From NCBI GenBank assembly GCA_016584495.1, contig WAID01000004.1, forward strand, positions 248,001 to 312,000: a DNA stretch of 64,000 nucleotides, in the 5' to 3' direction. Under the pieces are notes generated by a model. That model was not told the origin of the DNA, did no database searches, and saw only the letters and a program-made list of their open reading frames with translations. Position 1 is the first letter of the stretch; every line of letters starts with the position of its first letter. The position numbers and the translations under genes were made by a program. Of this stretch, positions 11,306-23,068 are shown piece after piece. This DNA is from Celoporthe dispersa. Lineage: Eukaryota; Ascomycota; Sordariomycetes; Diaporthales; Cryphonectriaceae.

Positions 11306-14135
11306 TCTAGCGAGATTCATCCCATCTCTCTTTTTTTTTTAAGCCAGGAGAACAACAAGAGAAGGCTGCTGCGCGGCGGGGGATAGTGATATGAAATTCA
11401 GTTCACACAAGGAGGACAGGACCGTCGAAGATTGGCTATCACGTTTGAGGGAGAAAACAAGGATAGTGCTGTGGGTGGAAGAGAAGGGTGGGATTTTTAA
11501 CGATCTACACGACCATTTCTTCATTCTTTCTCTGGACCAGATTGAGCAAGTCCATTTTTTTATTTTCTTTTTTATTTTTGTTTCCCCCTTCTAGCGATAC
11601 TGGGATTGCTTTGAGGTCTCGCCTTGCAAGTTTTGGCGGTCAGTAAACCATCCATCTTCTCACACAAATTGCAATCCAACCCAGTCTTAGTCTGAAAATG
11701 TCTCCACCAATCAATCTCACCCGAGAGAGGACTTTGGGAAGCGCAAGATAAAAGTAGTGACGATCTTCCGATCTTTCAGTGCTCCATCTTTGATCCTTAT
11801 CCACTTTTGGCATCTTATGCTTCCCTGTCCTGTCTTGATACCTATCTTGATACGATAGCAACTAGGCTAGACGGGCAACTCTTGTTTTGCGTATCTGATA
11901 TTCACCCAGAGACATGCTTATGCCTTGCTGAACAATGGACTATGTTTCCTAGTTTCCCATCTTCTCAGCGACGATCACATCCCCAGTACCTCTTAAGATT
12001 TGCACACACACGCCTCCGGAGGAGATAACGCCCGGCCTATTCCACGATCATCGCTCAAACGCTACTTATCAAGCCTTCTACGCTACTTATCTATCTACAC
12101 ACCGTATAACACGGACGCATTTCCACCTATCCCTGGATCGCGCCGAGCTTGATTTCCCCCAAGGTCAGACAGAGCCTTATCTCCGGTATGGCAAGGCATA
12201 CCTTGTACCTTCATGTGGCGACATCTGTCACTCGTCGAGAGGCCCGGGTGAGCTCCTGCTCTCACGGCAGCAGATGCAGAAGTTCATCTCCTATACTTGT
12301 CTGCGTCAAGTGAACATTGCGGTAAAGCGCTCACTGTGGGACCTGCGAGGGACCTCGGGGCTAACCACTGCCCGTAAGAATGCTAAGCCCAACAAGGACC
12401 ATACGTTTACGGATGACCATCCATGTTGCAGTATTGTGCTGACATGTCTCGTGCAGAGTTTATCCCACAGGCGACAGAGATATAATATAACTCACTCGAC
12501 TGTAGAATGGCTGAGAATACAACTCTGGGGCTCAGAATCTGCTCACCGATTCGTAATACCTCTTGCAAACAAGCACGGCAATGTGTGGGAGCGATGCTCA
12601 ATCATACCTGGAGACCAGCTACCCCAGGTATCTGATGCCACCTTCGACAGGCATGATATTAGATTACTTTATTACAGCGTATACAAGTGAATCACCACCA
12701 CTTCATCTGTCGATATGTTATCACGTCTGAATCATCACTTGCTGCTTCCAAGATCGACGTACACTAGGATTGCCACGGGCGTGGTGGTGAATGAAAACCA
12801 CAGCGACACATTCAGACAAGTACCCAAAGATGAGTAGAGGCCGCCTAAGACCGGCTCTTTCTCGTCCGGGGGCCACTCGCGGGACATAGCCATTACACCA
12901 AACACTATACGCTTTTGTCAAAATCTGGACAACATCCCTCAGCATGGCTATTCAGCCAGCTATGATTATAGAATATGCAACTCCGCGCTGAGTCTGTGGA
13001 CAGACCACTAGATAAATGCTGCTTACCATTAAAGTAGGGAAGGCAAAGCAGGGCTAGTGAGCGCTGCATCAGTGGGTCGATTAAATAGCTTGGATAGCAG
13101 TATATTTCAATGTATTCAGAACCCGGATCCGGAGGACTATAGAGGCCGGTGTATCGGGTGTCAAGTTGTTGTGTTTCGTCTCTATTATGCTATAGACTCC
13201 GTTCTGCGAACAGTCAACACCATGGCATATCTCACGACGGCGTCGCAGTTGTAGACTCGAATCGAAGTCAAGTTCTCGAAAGAAATTAAACCAGGTTTGG
13301 CTCGACAGGGCTTGGTGAAGATCATACCAGATCTTTAAACGGGCAAGGGCGAACATTGTCTCTTTTCAATGATTGAGGGTGTAGAAGCTGCTTCGTTGAT
13401 AATAATAAGAATAGATGCAAAAGCATAAGTCCATGTCTATCTAGGCTCGCTCCTCCGTTCACCCCTAAAAACGTAATTACCTATACCTACTCGAGCAATA
13501 ATGGAAGAGTCCAGGCCGGGCTCACAACCCCAGTCGAATAATACACTACCTTCCACACCTGGAGCAGTTCCCGCAAGCACTCAGAACCCGGGACGGCATC
13601 ACATCAGGTTTCCGAACGCAAGGGTCGAGTATGGCTGGAGCATTAATACCTAATGCCAAAGGTGTCACTGGTGGACAAAATCTAGGCCTAGTGTGCATAA
13701 GCGAGGCTGCATGCTGCACGACACACGGGCAAGATCGTCAGTCTGGATGACGGTTCTCACTGATATAGAATAACAGAGTCCACGGATTGCGTCAAAGAGT
13801 AGGGTTATATCGCCAACGCTGAACAGCCTATCTGATCCTTTCAATGCGACACATTCGTAACCCTTCGTCATAGATGGTGCTCTTAGGATGACATGCCCCC
13901 GAATGCGACGCAGCAGCTTGATTCTTCTGTGACCGAGCAAGTGGCAAGACCATAGAAGCAAAGAACAACATGTTCTGCTCACGAGATCTCAAGATAAATT
14001 GCAGCCATCTCTTTGCTGTAGAGGCAGTATGCCTTTTTTTTTTTTGCTTCATTATGCTCACCAGCTTCAAATGCGGGCTTGCATAATTTGAGTTTATCTC
14101 CAATACCAACCATTTGAACGCGGAATCCGTTGAGA
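11306..14135. other. Gene-free region
   Basis: About 2.8 kb between the oxygenase and dioxygenase genes. It starts with poly-T-containing 3' UTR sequence near 11330. No frame on either strand shows a recognisable domain, signal peptide or plausible splice structure. The stretch 12700-14100 is more AT-rich than its flanks and could be decayed sequence, but no homology can be named. Confidence 0.5.
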
Positions 14136-15401
14136 ATGCCTTCACTCCACTCCTCCCTTGTCGCGCTGGCGACTTTCTGCTCGGCCGGCCTGATCCATCT
14201 TGCAGCAGCCCACCCTGGCGAGAGCCATGAAGCCCTTGCTGCCCAGATGGCGGGTCGCGACATCTTCATGAGAGACCAGAGTCATCTCCGCAAGCGATGT
14301 GGTGCTCAGTTCCAGAAGCGAGGCCATGACGACCGAGCAGCTGAGCGCCGCAGAGCGCTCGTTACCAAGATCCGCGAGGAACGCGGCATTCCAGTCGACG
14401 GTAAAATACTATTCTTCTTAATCCCGAAGAAGAGCGAGAAACGGATCAATGCTGATTCGATGATAACAATCATGACAATACAGCCCCTTACCGGAAGAGA
14501 GACCTCACCTCGGTTCTTGCTACTGATCATAACGAAACTGCTGCCGATCCCGGTATCAATCTCGACACTTCACAAGACGCTGTCTTTGGTGATAACTCTT
14601 CCTGCATCCTATGGCCTGCGATTACCGATCTTCCCGAGGGACCCTACTGTGAGTAGTTCCTAGTCTACAAAGACCCTGTTCATAAGTCACCTTGCTGATG
14701 ATCACCGATGCGACCTCTCCACAGATGTCCGGGACGAGCTGATTAGGCAGAGCGGTATCGAGGACCTCCCGGGCGTTAATATGACCATCGACGTGCAGAT
14801 CATCGACATCAACAGCTGCGAGCCCGTGGCCAACCAGTACACCGAGTTCTGGCAGGCGAACCAGACCGGCACGTACAGCGGGACGGACAATACAGGCAAC
14901 GGGGACGGCGAGGATCCTAGCATTCTCAACACTACCTTTCTGCGTGCGATCTGGCCTACCGACGACGAGGGCGTTGTCCAGGTCGACCTCCTCTTCCCAG
15001 GCCACTACGCCCCGCGCGCCTCGCATACCCACTTCATCGTCCACGAGAACTCTACCGTGCTGCCTAACAACACTCTGCTGTGGGACGAGAGCACCATACA
15101 CCACGTCGGCCAGATCTTCTTCGACCAAGATCTGATTTATGATGTGGACACCGTATATCCGTACACGCTCAACACGAACGCTGTCGTCCCCAACAGCGAG
15201 GACTACGCCCTGGCCGAGGAAGCTGCTGGCGTCGACCCCATCGCCTACTACGTGTACCTCGGAGATACTGTGGCCGATGGCATCGTCGCCTGGGTCACGC
15301 TCGGCATCAACTCGAGCGCCACGTTCGACGTCGAGTGGGCCGCCACCTGGACCGCCGACGGCGGCGTGGAGAACCCCGACGCGCCCAGTGGTGGTGGCTA
15401 A
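14136..15401 (+). CDS. Secreted intradiol ring-cleavage dioxygenase
   Basis: Three exons: 14136-14400, 14484-14648, 14725-15401; about 368 residues. Both introns (83 and 76 nt, GT-AG, phase 1) are needed to restore the conserved core. The protein opens with a signal peptide (hydrophobic stretch ending LAAAHPGESHE) and a KR-containing propeptide-like stretch. The non-haem Fe(III) ligands of the intradiol family are all present: Tyr in GPYYV (Tyr143/144), Tyr238 in FPGHY, and His244 and His246 in RASHTH. The family opens catechol-type aromatic rings between the two hydroxyls; the extracellular fungal branch is implicated in breakdown of plant or lignin-derived phenolics. Several N-x-T sites fit secretion. 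The tail is Gly-rich. No defect seen. Confidence 0.92.
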
Positions 15402-16700
15402 AGCGACAGCAGTCTTGATGGCCTTGCGGCGGTATCTTCGGTGGTGGCTTGTGAGATATCATCTACTACATGACAAGTGTAAGTATGCTCTCAGGAGGCA
15501 GCAATAAGCATTCTTAACGGCCTAGCTATTGAAAGGAACGCACTCTTCTCAACTCCACCCTGGTGCCTTTCTTGTTTATCATGGGTAACTTTCTCGCCGC
15601 AACACGAGTAAGAAGGTGTTACTAGAGGGCATAAGTCGTAGTAAATAATTGTTGCACGTGACTTTCACAGATCATGGTGTGTTGGTATAATGAATAGGAT
15701 CATTTCCAATATGTAGCGTATGTTGAGTGCATTGGTTCCCAAGCTATCCATTCCGAAAAACAGGATATATCAAAAGGCATTCACTACCAAGTAAATATAT
15801 ACTATACATAGCTCTTCAGTCGTCAACCTAAAGTTTTGTTGGACACACACTTGAGTAGCTTCACCGTTGTTGAGTACCCGCGTCAACACTCGGCTGTTTC
15901 CATTTTTCGAGCTTATACTCGGCAACACTCTTGTCAGCATACACCTCTTTGGTACTTCATGGTCTCCGGAACAATACTGCAGTGCTCATTACATGTTGTC
16001 TGAGATTACAATTATTATAGCAATCGCTAAAACTCGAGCTTAAGGCCCGCTATCAACCTCCCATGTAAGGAGAGATTTTGCCCAATACCGCACAATCACC
16101 TGTGTCTTCTTCTCCTTCGACGCCCTCACTTCTGGACGAGCTGAGACCAGTTCCCCCAAAAAGTTCCTTGGCCCAACAAGACATGAGCTGGCTTGCCACC
16201 CCTCTCCCGTTCTTCGCCCTTCCTCTCTTCGGGATTTTTTCCTCTTCTCGGGCCCAGCAACTGCTCTTGGTTTCGCCTTGTCGAGGAATTTTGGTGTGAT
16301 CAAGACGTCGACAGGACCACAGTGATGCGCGTAGTGTCGGTAGGGTAGTCGGATATGTGGGAGCCGCGCGGTTCTCGAGAACCAGCGTTCGAACTCGTCT
16401 AAGAATGCCACCGCCCTTCCTCCTTCTATCGTGGTATCTCCTCCGGCATGCATTTGTTTTCGGTGCCTCTCCCCTGTTGAGGCTATTCTTCCCGCCTCCG
16501 GCCTGCAATATGGGTGTTTCTCACCCTCTCTCTCTCTCTCTCTTCCTCTTGGTGGAAAAATGATCGTGATGTCCTCCACCCCAAATTCCTTTTTTCCCCC
16601 TCCTTCCCACCAAATCCACTCATGATTTCGTTGCTAGGTCATGGAGAAGAAGAAGAAGAATATAAATAACGCAAGAGACTCCCTACACTCGGCCTCTCTC
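15402..16700. other. Intergenic region between convergent genes
   Basis: The dioxygenase and the CFEM gene converge on this 1.3 kb. It contains AT-rich sequence near 15600-16020 and CT-rich tracts near 16520-16550. No coding potential is seen. Confidence 0.6.
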
Positions 16701-17508
16701 TCACAGCACAGCAGCACCGGCAATCACAACGGGCACCACATACCGAACAATATCCAAGGCCGCTGGTGCCGTAGGCCGCGCCGCACCACCGACAACAGAC
16801 GCCGTCGCCACAGTGCCCACGCTGCTGTACCCTGTCCAGGTCGCGCCGCCGCCCTGACCAGCGCCGCTGCCAGTCGTAGCCGTCGTTCCCGACGAACCGC
16901 CCGTGAGCACTGTGCCGGAGGAGGCGGCCGTTAGTGTGGTCGCCGTCGCGGTTCCTACGGTCGCGGTGGCGCTGTTGCTTGCGGGAACGGTGCCAGATAT
17001 TAAGCTACCTGACACGGTCGCTGTTCCTGCGGCCAGTACGGCAGGTGATGCGCAGTCACATACTGGGAAATAAGTCAGGCCGGGTTCTCTTAATTTTTCC
17101 ATTTGGTCTCTGGTCAAGCGAGAAATTGGAGGACGAGGCAGGCAAAAAGGATGGGAGAGAGAGAAAAAAGAGAACAGCTACAAGAAAAGTAGAGAAAGAA
17201 AGGGGGGGGGGGAAGCAGAACATACCGGTGGAGGCACCGTCGATGACAGCCTGGAAGCTGGCAGAAGGACATGCTGAAGCTACACACCCGTCCACAGCAG
17301 CGAACAGAGCAGCCGTCTTTTGGCACTGGCAGTCAAAGTCGGTGCCGCCGCAGCCGACTGAGGTGGCGCCGTTGAGGATGCAGTTCTGGGCACAACTGGG
17401 GATCACGGAGAGGGCGGTGGCCACGCAGTTCTGGGCGAGGGCGAAGCGGCCATGGAAGAGAATGGCGGCGACGAGGGACGTCGGTAATAATGAAGATGGT
17501 AGCTTCAT
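16701..17508 (-). CDS. CFEM-domain GPI-anchored cell-surface protein
   Basis: Two exons on the minus strand: 17508-17226 and 17062-16701, joined by a 163-nt intron (GTATGT...CCCAG, phase 1); about 214 residues. A signal peptide (MKLPSSLLPTSL...FALAQ) is followed by a CFEM module with cysteines in the family order: NC, SC, NC, GC, DCQC, GC, AC. The GGTDFDC stretch places an Asp where haem-binding CFEM proteins carry their axial ligand. Splicing adds a further VCDC pair. The second half is a Ser/Thr/Gly-rich stalk, and the protein ends in a hydrophobic tail (VVPVVIAGAAVL) with small residues before it, fitting GPI anchoring. CFEM proteins act in haem/iron uptake, wall integrity or host interaction; which one applies here is not visible. 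Confidence 0.88.
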
Positions 17509-19810
17509 CTTGTTCTTTCTTGTGGCCTGAGATAGTATATAAGGGATGGATCGATCACCTTAATCTCAGCTGGTTGACGCAGGGGAAAGGGGATACTGTT
17601 TCACGATCTCTGCAGTGGGTGGTAGAGAGAAGGTAGAATAGGATGGGATAGGATAGGATAATGACATGGGGAGGGAAGGGGGGGGAGGGTCAGTCAGATC
17701 GAAGAGGGCGGGAGGGTGAACCGATGAGGAGGCAGATGAGAGTCCAGGATTATGGAAGTGGGTATCACAAGCTTCTTTCGGGCTGCGATGATGTGGAGGG
17801 GACCGCGGAGCCATGGGTCCCCCCTCGCTGGGAGGAAAACAGGAAGCTGGAGGAGGAGTAGAGACTGATGTAAGCCTTGGCTCACTTGGCCACCGTGGGC
17901 AAAAAATCCAAAAAAGGCGAGCGAGACAGACACAGAGAGAGAGGGAGAATAATCATTGAATCGCGTGTGTGGCTCACCTTCCGGGAACGACCCTTCGGAC
18001 TCCGCGCGGGCGAGTCACCAACGATGCGGTTAGACTTACACCACACGCGACCCGTTCTGGACGGATACGAAGAACCCAAGTGCTACTACGACAGTACTAC
18101 GACACACCTGCGGTATGACTACATAAAATGTGGTCCTCCACCCTTGTTTACCCCGCAAACCTTACTTGTCCAAGTGATCAAGAACCTTGGTAAGCCCTGG
18201 GTTGAGGGCTGTTGGTCTGTTGATCAGTGACCAAGCCTGGCGGGCCAAGGGAGAGACATTCACATGCTGGCCTGGAAGCTCGGTATGATCTCACCGCCCT
18301 CCCTCGTGCACATGCAGTCAACCCCCAAGAGAAGTACACAACCAAACAGATCTAATCGGGAAATATCCTCTACCACCCCTCCCTCCCCAACACCTGCCAT
18401 GGCTTACACGCTTACTACACCACACAAATACGCACCACATCCTCGACACCACCTGCACCCATCTCACCACACCACTTCCCTAACTGGCAAGTATTGACGC
18501 CTCTCGCCGCGGCAGTCGACCATTCAGGGCAGCCAGATTACCCAGCCCTGACCTCGATCCGGTAGGTAAGGCCATATACGTTGATGTGCTCCGGCCGGGC
18601 TGACCGATCTGCAAAATCCCTTGCTCGGCTCTCCATTTCCCCAATTCTTCCTGCTCTGTGTGGTAGGCCCTTCGCTGTCTGGACTGACAAAAGAGGGGGA
18701 AACCAAGCTACCCAACACCCCCGAATCCGAGTCTGTGGCACCCGCACCCACCTTCACCTCGGCCCCGGCTGGCTCTCTCCCCCCTCCCCCCTCACTCTTT
18801 CTGCGCCTGCGATGCAACGACCCCCTCACGCGCAGCCGTCGTGATCAGCATGCAGCTATTGACTCGGCTGCATGTGCCTAGCTTTTTCATTCAGCTCGAG
18901 AGGAAGGGGACCCCCTCCCTTCTTTCCTCTCTGCTACTCTGGTATGTACTGCAAGTCTCTCTCTCTTCCGAGTTCCGTGTCTTTGCATGTCACGGGCATC
19001 CTCGGCTCCCGTCTCCAGTGGCCCGTTTACGCCGGGGACCCACGCTGATCTCTCCCAACCTTTGCCACGTGTGGAGGGCCCTGCAGAGACGGCTGGGACA
19101 AGCTTTGCCGCGGTACTCCGGGCCACCCCTCTTTTCCTGCTGCACACCTCGTGGAAAAGCTTCCACGGGGAGGTAGGAAATGAAAATATCCCATACTAAA
19201 ATTGCAAGAAAAGGAGAAGAAAAAATGCTCTAATTCCCAATGCAATCTCACATATTCCATTCACCTAATCTCCTGTTATTACTGTATTTCATACAAGCCC
19301 GTGGTGGAGCTGCTCTAGGTATCCAGTCTCCGGCGTCCGAGATGGGCGCGCCACATCTACCTGCATAAATAATAACCCCGACCTGCAGAATGAGGGCTTT
19401 TATGAACTGCACTCCCTTGACTCTCCTCTCGCAATAATTAGACGGTATTTTTTTTTCATAATTTGAGGGGGTATTAAGTACTATTTATTCATTTCATTTT
19501 AATATTTCTTCTCAATAGGATGCCATAGTGGTAACTTGGATCTCTACCGTTTAATTGGCCTGGGCCTGGCTCTGCTCGCGCTGATTACCTTGATCTCGCA
19601 AAAGGAGATCAAGGGCTTAGAGAGAAGAATGGCAAAGACCTGTCTGTGGCGAAGGGGTCTGAGTCTTCATGTCACTTTCCTCATGCATGACACAACATTA
19701 CACAGTTCCTACTTTATGTAGTAGGATGTAGATTAATGTTGGGAAGTTCTCTGTAGACATCAACAAAGAACGAAAAAAAGAAAGAGAGAGAAAAAAAACC
19801 ACCCACTTAG
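17509..19810. other. Gene-free region
   Basis: About 2.3 kb upstream of the CFEM gene. A TATATAC-like element near 17533-17541 lies only ~28 nt from the CFEM ATG. G-rich/purine tracts occur near 17680-17700, pyrimidine tracts near 18300-18500 and 18770-18800, and an A/T-rich stretch near 19440-19510 marks the change into the accessory block. No gene is supported. Confidence 0.55.
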
Positions 19811-20527
19811 TTGGATAACGATATGCGACGAACGTGGAGAAATATTCTACAAGTCTATACTAAGCGGTCCCTTACGCACTCTCTGGATCGTCTGCTGGCC
19901 ATAGCAGGTGTAGCCAAACAGTACCATCTCTTTTGGCCGATAGACACCTACATTGCAGGACTTTGGGCTTACGAATTGCTTCTCTGCTTACTTTGGAGAA
20001 AGCAACACCCCAGAGACCTACGTCCCAGGCCTTTAGAATATCGAGGGCCATCCTAGTCTTGGGCTTCTATTGACGGGGAGATAGCTCTAGAGGCTTGTAC
20101 GTGGACGCAGCGTGGTGTACTCTGCACTGTCCTTGATTGCACGGCCCCGCTTTTACGGGAAGAAAATATCTATGGCGAAGTCCTTCCTCAGGCAACCTTG
20201 ACTCTGTTTGCAATAGTTCGACCGGTCATTTGGGACCCGCAAAAGCTCGAAACTTACGAAGTGGGAGGCAGGCTGCAACACCGCCAGGAATATAATGCAG
20301 AAGATGGGGAGATCGGATACTGCGTTCCTGATGCCAAAGAACCGGCCTCTGAAAACGCATGTGAGGTCGTGGCTGTTGTTATCCAGAATTGCGGGACGTC
20401 TCTGCGTGGAATATTGGTCTACAAGAACAAGGATTTGACATTCAGCCGAGTCGGTGACTATACAGCACCATTCGCTGACAGATCTACGTGGCTTGGTACC
20501 CCTTGGCAAGAGGTCTGTGTCATATAA
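19811..20527 (+). pseudogene. HET-type incompatibility gene relic, C-terminal half
   Basis: One frame of 239 codons, interrupted by TAG at 20054-20056. Its translation carries the standard landmarks downstream of the HET domain in fungal incompatibility proteins: a Trp-rich start (RRTWRNILQVYTKRSLT), then DRLLAIAGVAK, DTYIAGLW, LLWRKQ, RPLEYRGPS-stop-SWASIDGEI, and a final beta-rich part ending RGILVYKNKDLTFSRVGDY. In functional relatives the interrupted motif is PSWSWASxDG, so the stop replaces the first Trp (TGG to TAG, a G-to-A change). The N-terminal HET domain itself is absent upstream. The relic is therefore truncated and nonsense-mutated. The family controls vegetative incompatibility and programmed cell death upon fusion of unlike hyphae. 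Confidence 0.8.
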
Positions 20528-20753
20528 GCCCTCAGATACAACGGCTGGATGCTTTCGTACCTAATCAACTAGGTTTCATGGCTAGTACGGGACGAGGGTA
20601 ATGATGAAGTAGCTAAAGTATCCAAAACTTCCAGGATTTTGGAAGTAGAAAGCGCTCTGAAAAGGCCTGTACGCGGGCTCATTCCTTGCTTCCTGGGTTC
20701 CTCATCAAGTTCCTCCCAGCTACCTGAGCATAACTCAATGAAGGTATACAGTT

Positions 20754-22026
20754 TCAATGGGCAGTACCTGTCACTGCGGCGAACACTGAAGCCCCTCCGG
20801 GGCTTTTGTTGAAAAAAGCACTTCCCGAAGTAGATGGCCTTACCATCAGTGGCCTCGGTCCTCCCACGGCAAACTCGCTCTCCCTCCACTTATGGATCCG
20901 ACCGCTGTCCGAGTAGTCACCTTTCGCATCCTCCAGCCAGTATGTTACAACATGAAACTTTCCCCTGGAGTGTTCCTTTGCCACCATGAACATATACACA
21001 CGTCTCCTGTCGTATGCCATCAACAGGTCCAGCTCCTGAGATCCACCTTGGGATATTATCGTAAACGACCACAGAGGAATGGCTATTGTCCTTGGATACC
21101 GCAGATTCTCCAAATCAAGATCTTCTCTAATCTTACGGGGCTTGCCATCTTCAGCCAAGAAAATGCTACCAGACTCTTCGGGCACGAGCTCCTCCAGATT
21201 TGCTTCGACAATAGGACGTACCCAAGTTTGTCGACGCGACCACGAATCTATCAAAACAGTTGGGAAATTCTGGATCATCGCGGGCAAATTCCTCGAAGAT
21301 CCAGTCGTTCGCTTGCGACCTGAAAGGAACGGAGTCAAGGGTGACCTCGCCTGTAACCTGCGTATCTGGGAAGACGGGAAAAGTCGAGAGCTCCTGTGAA
21401 GGCTGGAGAGATGGCATGATACCAAGCCAGTCAGCGCAATCTCCGTTTTCAAGGATGGCGGCGATGAGTGCAATCGTAGCACCCAGACGGTCCTGCTTAT
21501 GAAAGTTCCTGGGGTTGAGCTGCACGCCGAGAAGTCCCATGATGCTGAAAATCATATCAACGGGGCGAGATGATGTTCGCGTCAGCGCGCAGCGCCATAC
21601 CAGTCCGTGACGTATTTTCCTGTCTACGTAGCTTGAAACGTCTTCCAAGATCGTGAAGAGTGCGAAAAGGTCTGCGTCGAATTTACCGAAAAGCTGCACC
21701 GTGACCTTTCTCCTGTTGGGAAATGCATAGTTGATCCAGCCAGACGAAATCAGTACGCGGGACGTCTGTCCACGCCAGGGGTTTCAACGGATGATACCTA
21801 ACAGGAGGAGGCACACCGAGCAATGAAGCTTCACATATTGTCCGAAGCACATCAACGGAGATTGGATCACCATCATCGGCCCCCTTGATGCGAATGAAAT
21901 TGCAGGGACCCGATATGCGGTCGACTGGACGCCCCTTCCATATATACGAAGTGACGGCGTAGGGTACTCTTGACTAACTATGTTGGATCTCCAGTCCAGA
22001 CTCCAAGATCCCCAGCTTCTGTTCAT
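20754..22026 (-). pseudogene. Second HET-like relic, frameshifted
   Basis: Minus-strand fragments in several frames. The order on that strand is: GSWSLDWRSNIVSQEYPTP (from 22026), then in another frame a GPCNFIRIKGADDGDPI stretch followed by DFVWLDQLCISQQEK (about 21750-21706), then QLFGKFDADLFALF...RPVDMIFSIMGLLGVQLNP...LGATIALIAAIL...WLGI (21699-21166), then a further frame from about 21300 to 20754. The WLDQLCI and PVDMIFSIMGLLGV motifs resemble those of HET-type and related fungal proteins. The section that normally separates them is missing, suggesting an internal deletion, and at least one frameshift follows. Family membership is less certain than for the neighbouring plus-strand relic, from which it is transcribed away tail to tail. 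Confidence 0.55.
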
Positions 22027-22099
22027 ATAGAAGAGCAGCGCAGTCGATGAGACGGAAATGGCCAGTTTAGGCTCTGGGGCTGATGTCGATAATGCATTC

Positions 22100-22730
22100 G
22101 TCCAGCGGCCATAGTTCTATTTCGAAGATCGAATGCCACCCTTCGTCGACAAGCGCGTTGGGAGAATCTGGTCTATTAGACCAAGACATCTGGAATACTC
22201 TGACCGTTCAATGGCTTCTGCTACCGTAGATCCGACTGCTCGTCAATTGGAGACAGGCAGCCGTCGAATCAGTATGCCGCGTCGGAGCAGCGCTGGGAAT
22301 CGGCCCGGACACCCCAGGGATATATCGAGGCAGCCTGGCAATGTCTCGGCCACAACACCATAGCATAGCTACGGTATTTCTGCGGTTGGTCGGGATGACT
22401 AGGCAGCAGCGCGGCATACGTCGAGGATACTACAGGCGAGGGTGCGATTATGAGCAGGATGCTGGGCACGCACATGGCGTACGGGCAGCGCGGACGGTAG
22501 CCTGGTCGAAGCTTGTGCCGCGGCCAGCAGACGGAGGGCAAAGGACGGCAGCCGGCAATAGCGCTCCCAGGGTAGTCGAGAGAACGGTCTGGAGCCGTTT
22601 CGAGCAGTGATAAAGCCGGTGGGAACTGGCGAAAGCGCAGATAGTGCCCTGTACGTAGGGTAGACGGACTGGTCGGAGGGGCCGCCGGGGGGTGGGCGGA
22701 GGGAGGGAGTCTTAAGGGGAGCGGTTCGTG
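22100..22730. other. Unassigned sequence next to the repeat
   Basis: No gene recognised. On the minus strand it continues the pyrimidine-rich sequence of the LTR-like copy and may be the downstream part of that element, but its outer border cannot be placed. Confidence 0.35.
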
Positions 22731-23058
22731 GGATAGCAGGATGGCTCGCAGCACCGCGGTAGTAAACGATTAGCGCATGGCCCCGTCCAAGCGGGCGAGA
22801 CGAAGAAGAGAGAAGCAAAAGAGGAAGAAACGAGGAAAAGGGTTACGCGCAGGGAAAGATGGGGGGAAAATAAACAAAAATGTCGAGTGTACAAGAGAGG
22901 GACTTGGGAAAGATAGGCTTCCTATTTATATTACAGCGACGTTGGGCCGCAGGCAAGCAGGCTATGCCTGAGAGCTAGGTCTTATCGGGTAAGAAGGGCT
23001 AGGGCCTAAACCGGATGCGGCGACAGCACATTCTTTATTACAACTAAAATCGAGAATG
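22731..23058 (-). mobile_element. LTR-like repeat, copy C (inverted)
   Basis: Reading the minus strand from 23058, the first 54 nt match 27447-27500 exactly. They are followed by a TATA box (TATAAATAG, 22930-22922), a TTGTACACTCGACATT stretch that parallels TTGTACTCGAGACTT in copy A, and a long pyrimidine-rich leader. This U3-TATA-leader layout fits the promoter half of a long terminal repeat. No integrase or reverse transcriptase is encoded nearby, so this is a solo or decayed copy. The true ends are not defined; an upstream limit near 23201 (TGTTGTAGG on the minus strand) is possible. Confidence 0.5.
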
Positions 23059-23068
23059 TGCTGTCGCG
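23030..23068. repeat. 15-bp perfect inverted repeat (hairpin)
   Basis: GCGACAGCACATTCT is followed after a short AT-rich loop by its exact reverse complement. The left arm belongs to the 54-nt element shared with copy A; the right arm is partly outside it and has no counterpart in copy A. Confidence 0.9.

Noticed and set aside
22269..22818. Minus-strand frames near the repeat copy C
   Set aside because: Pro/Ser/Arg-rich translation of the pyrimidine-rich repeat leader; no mobile-element protein motif.
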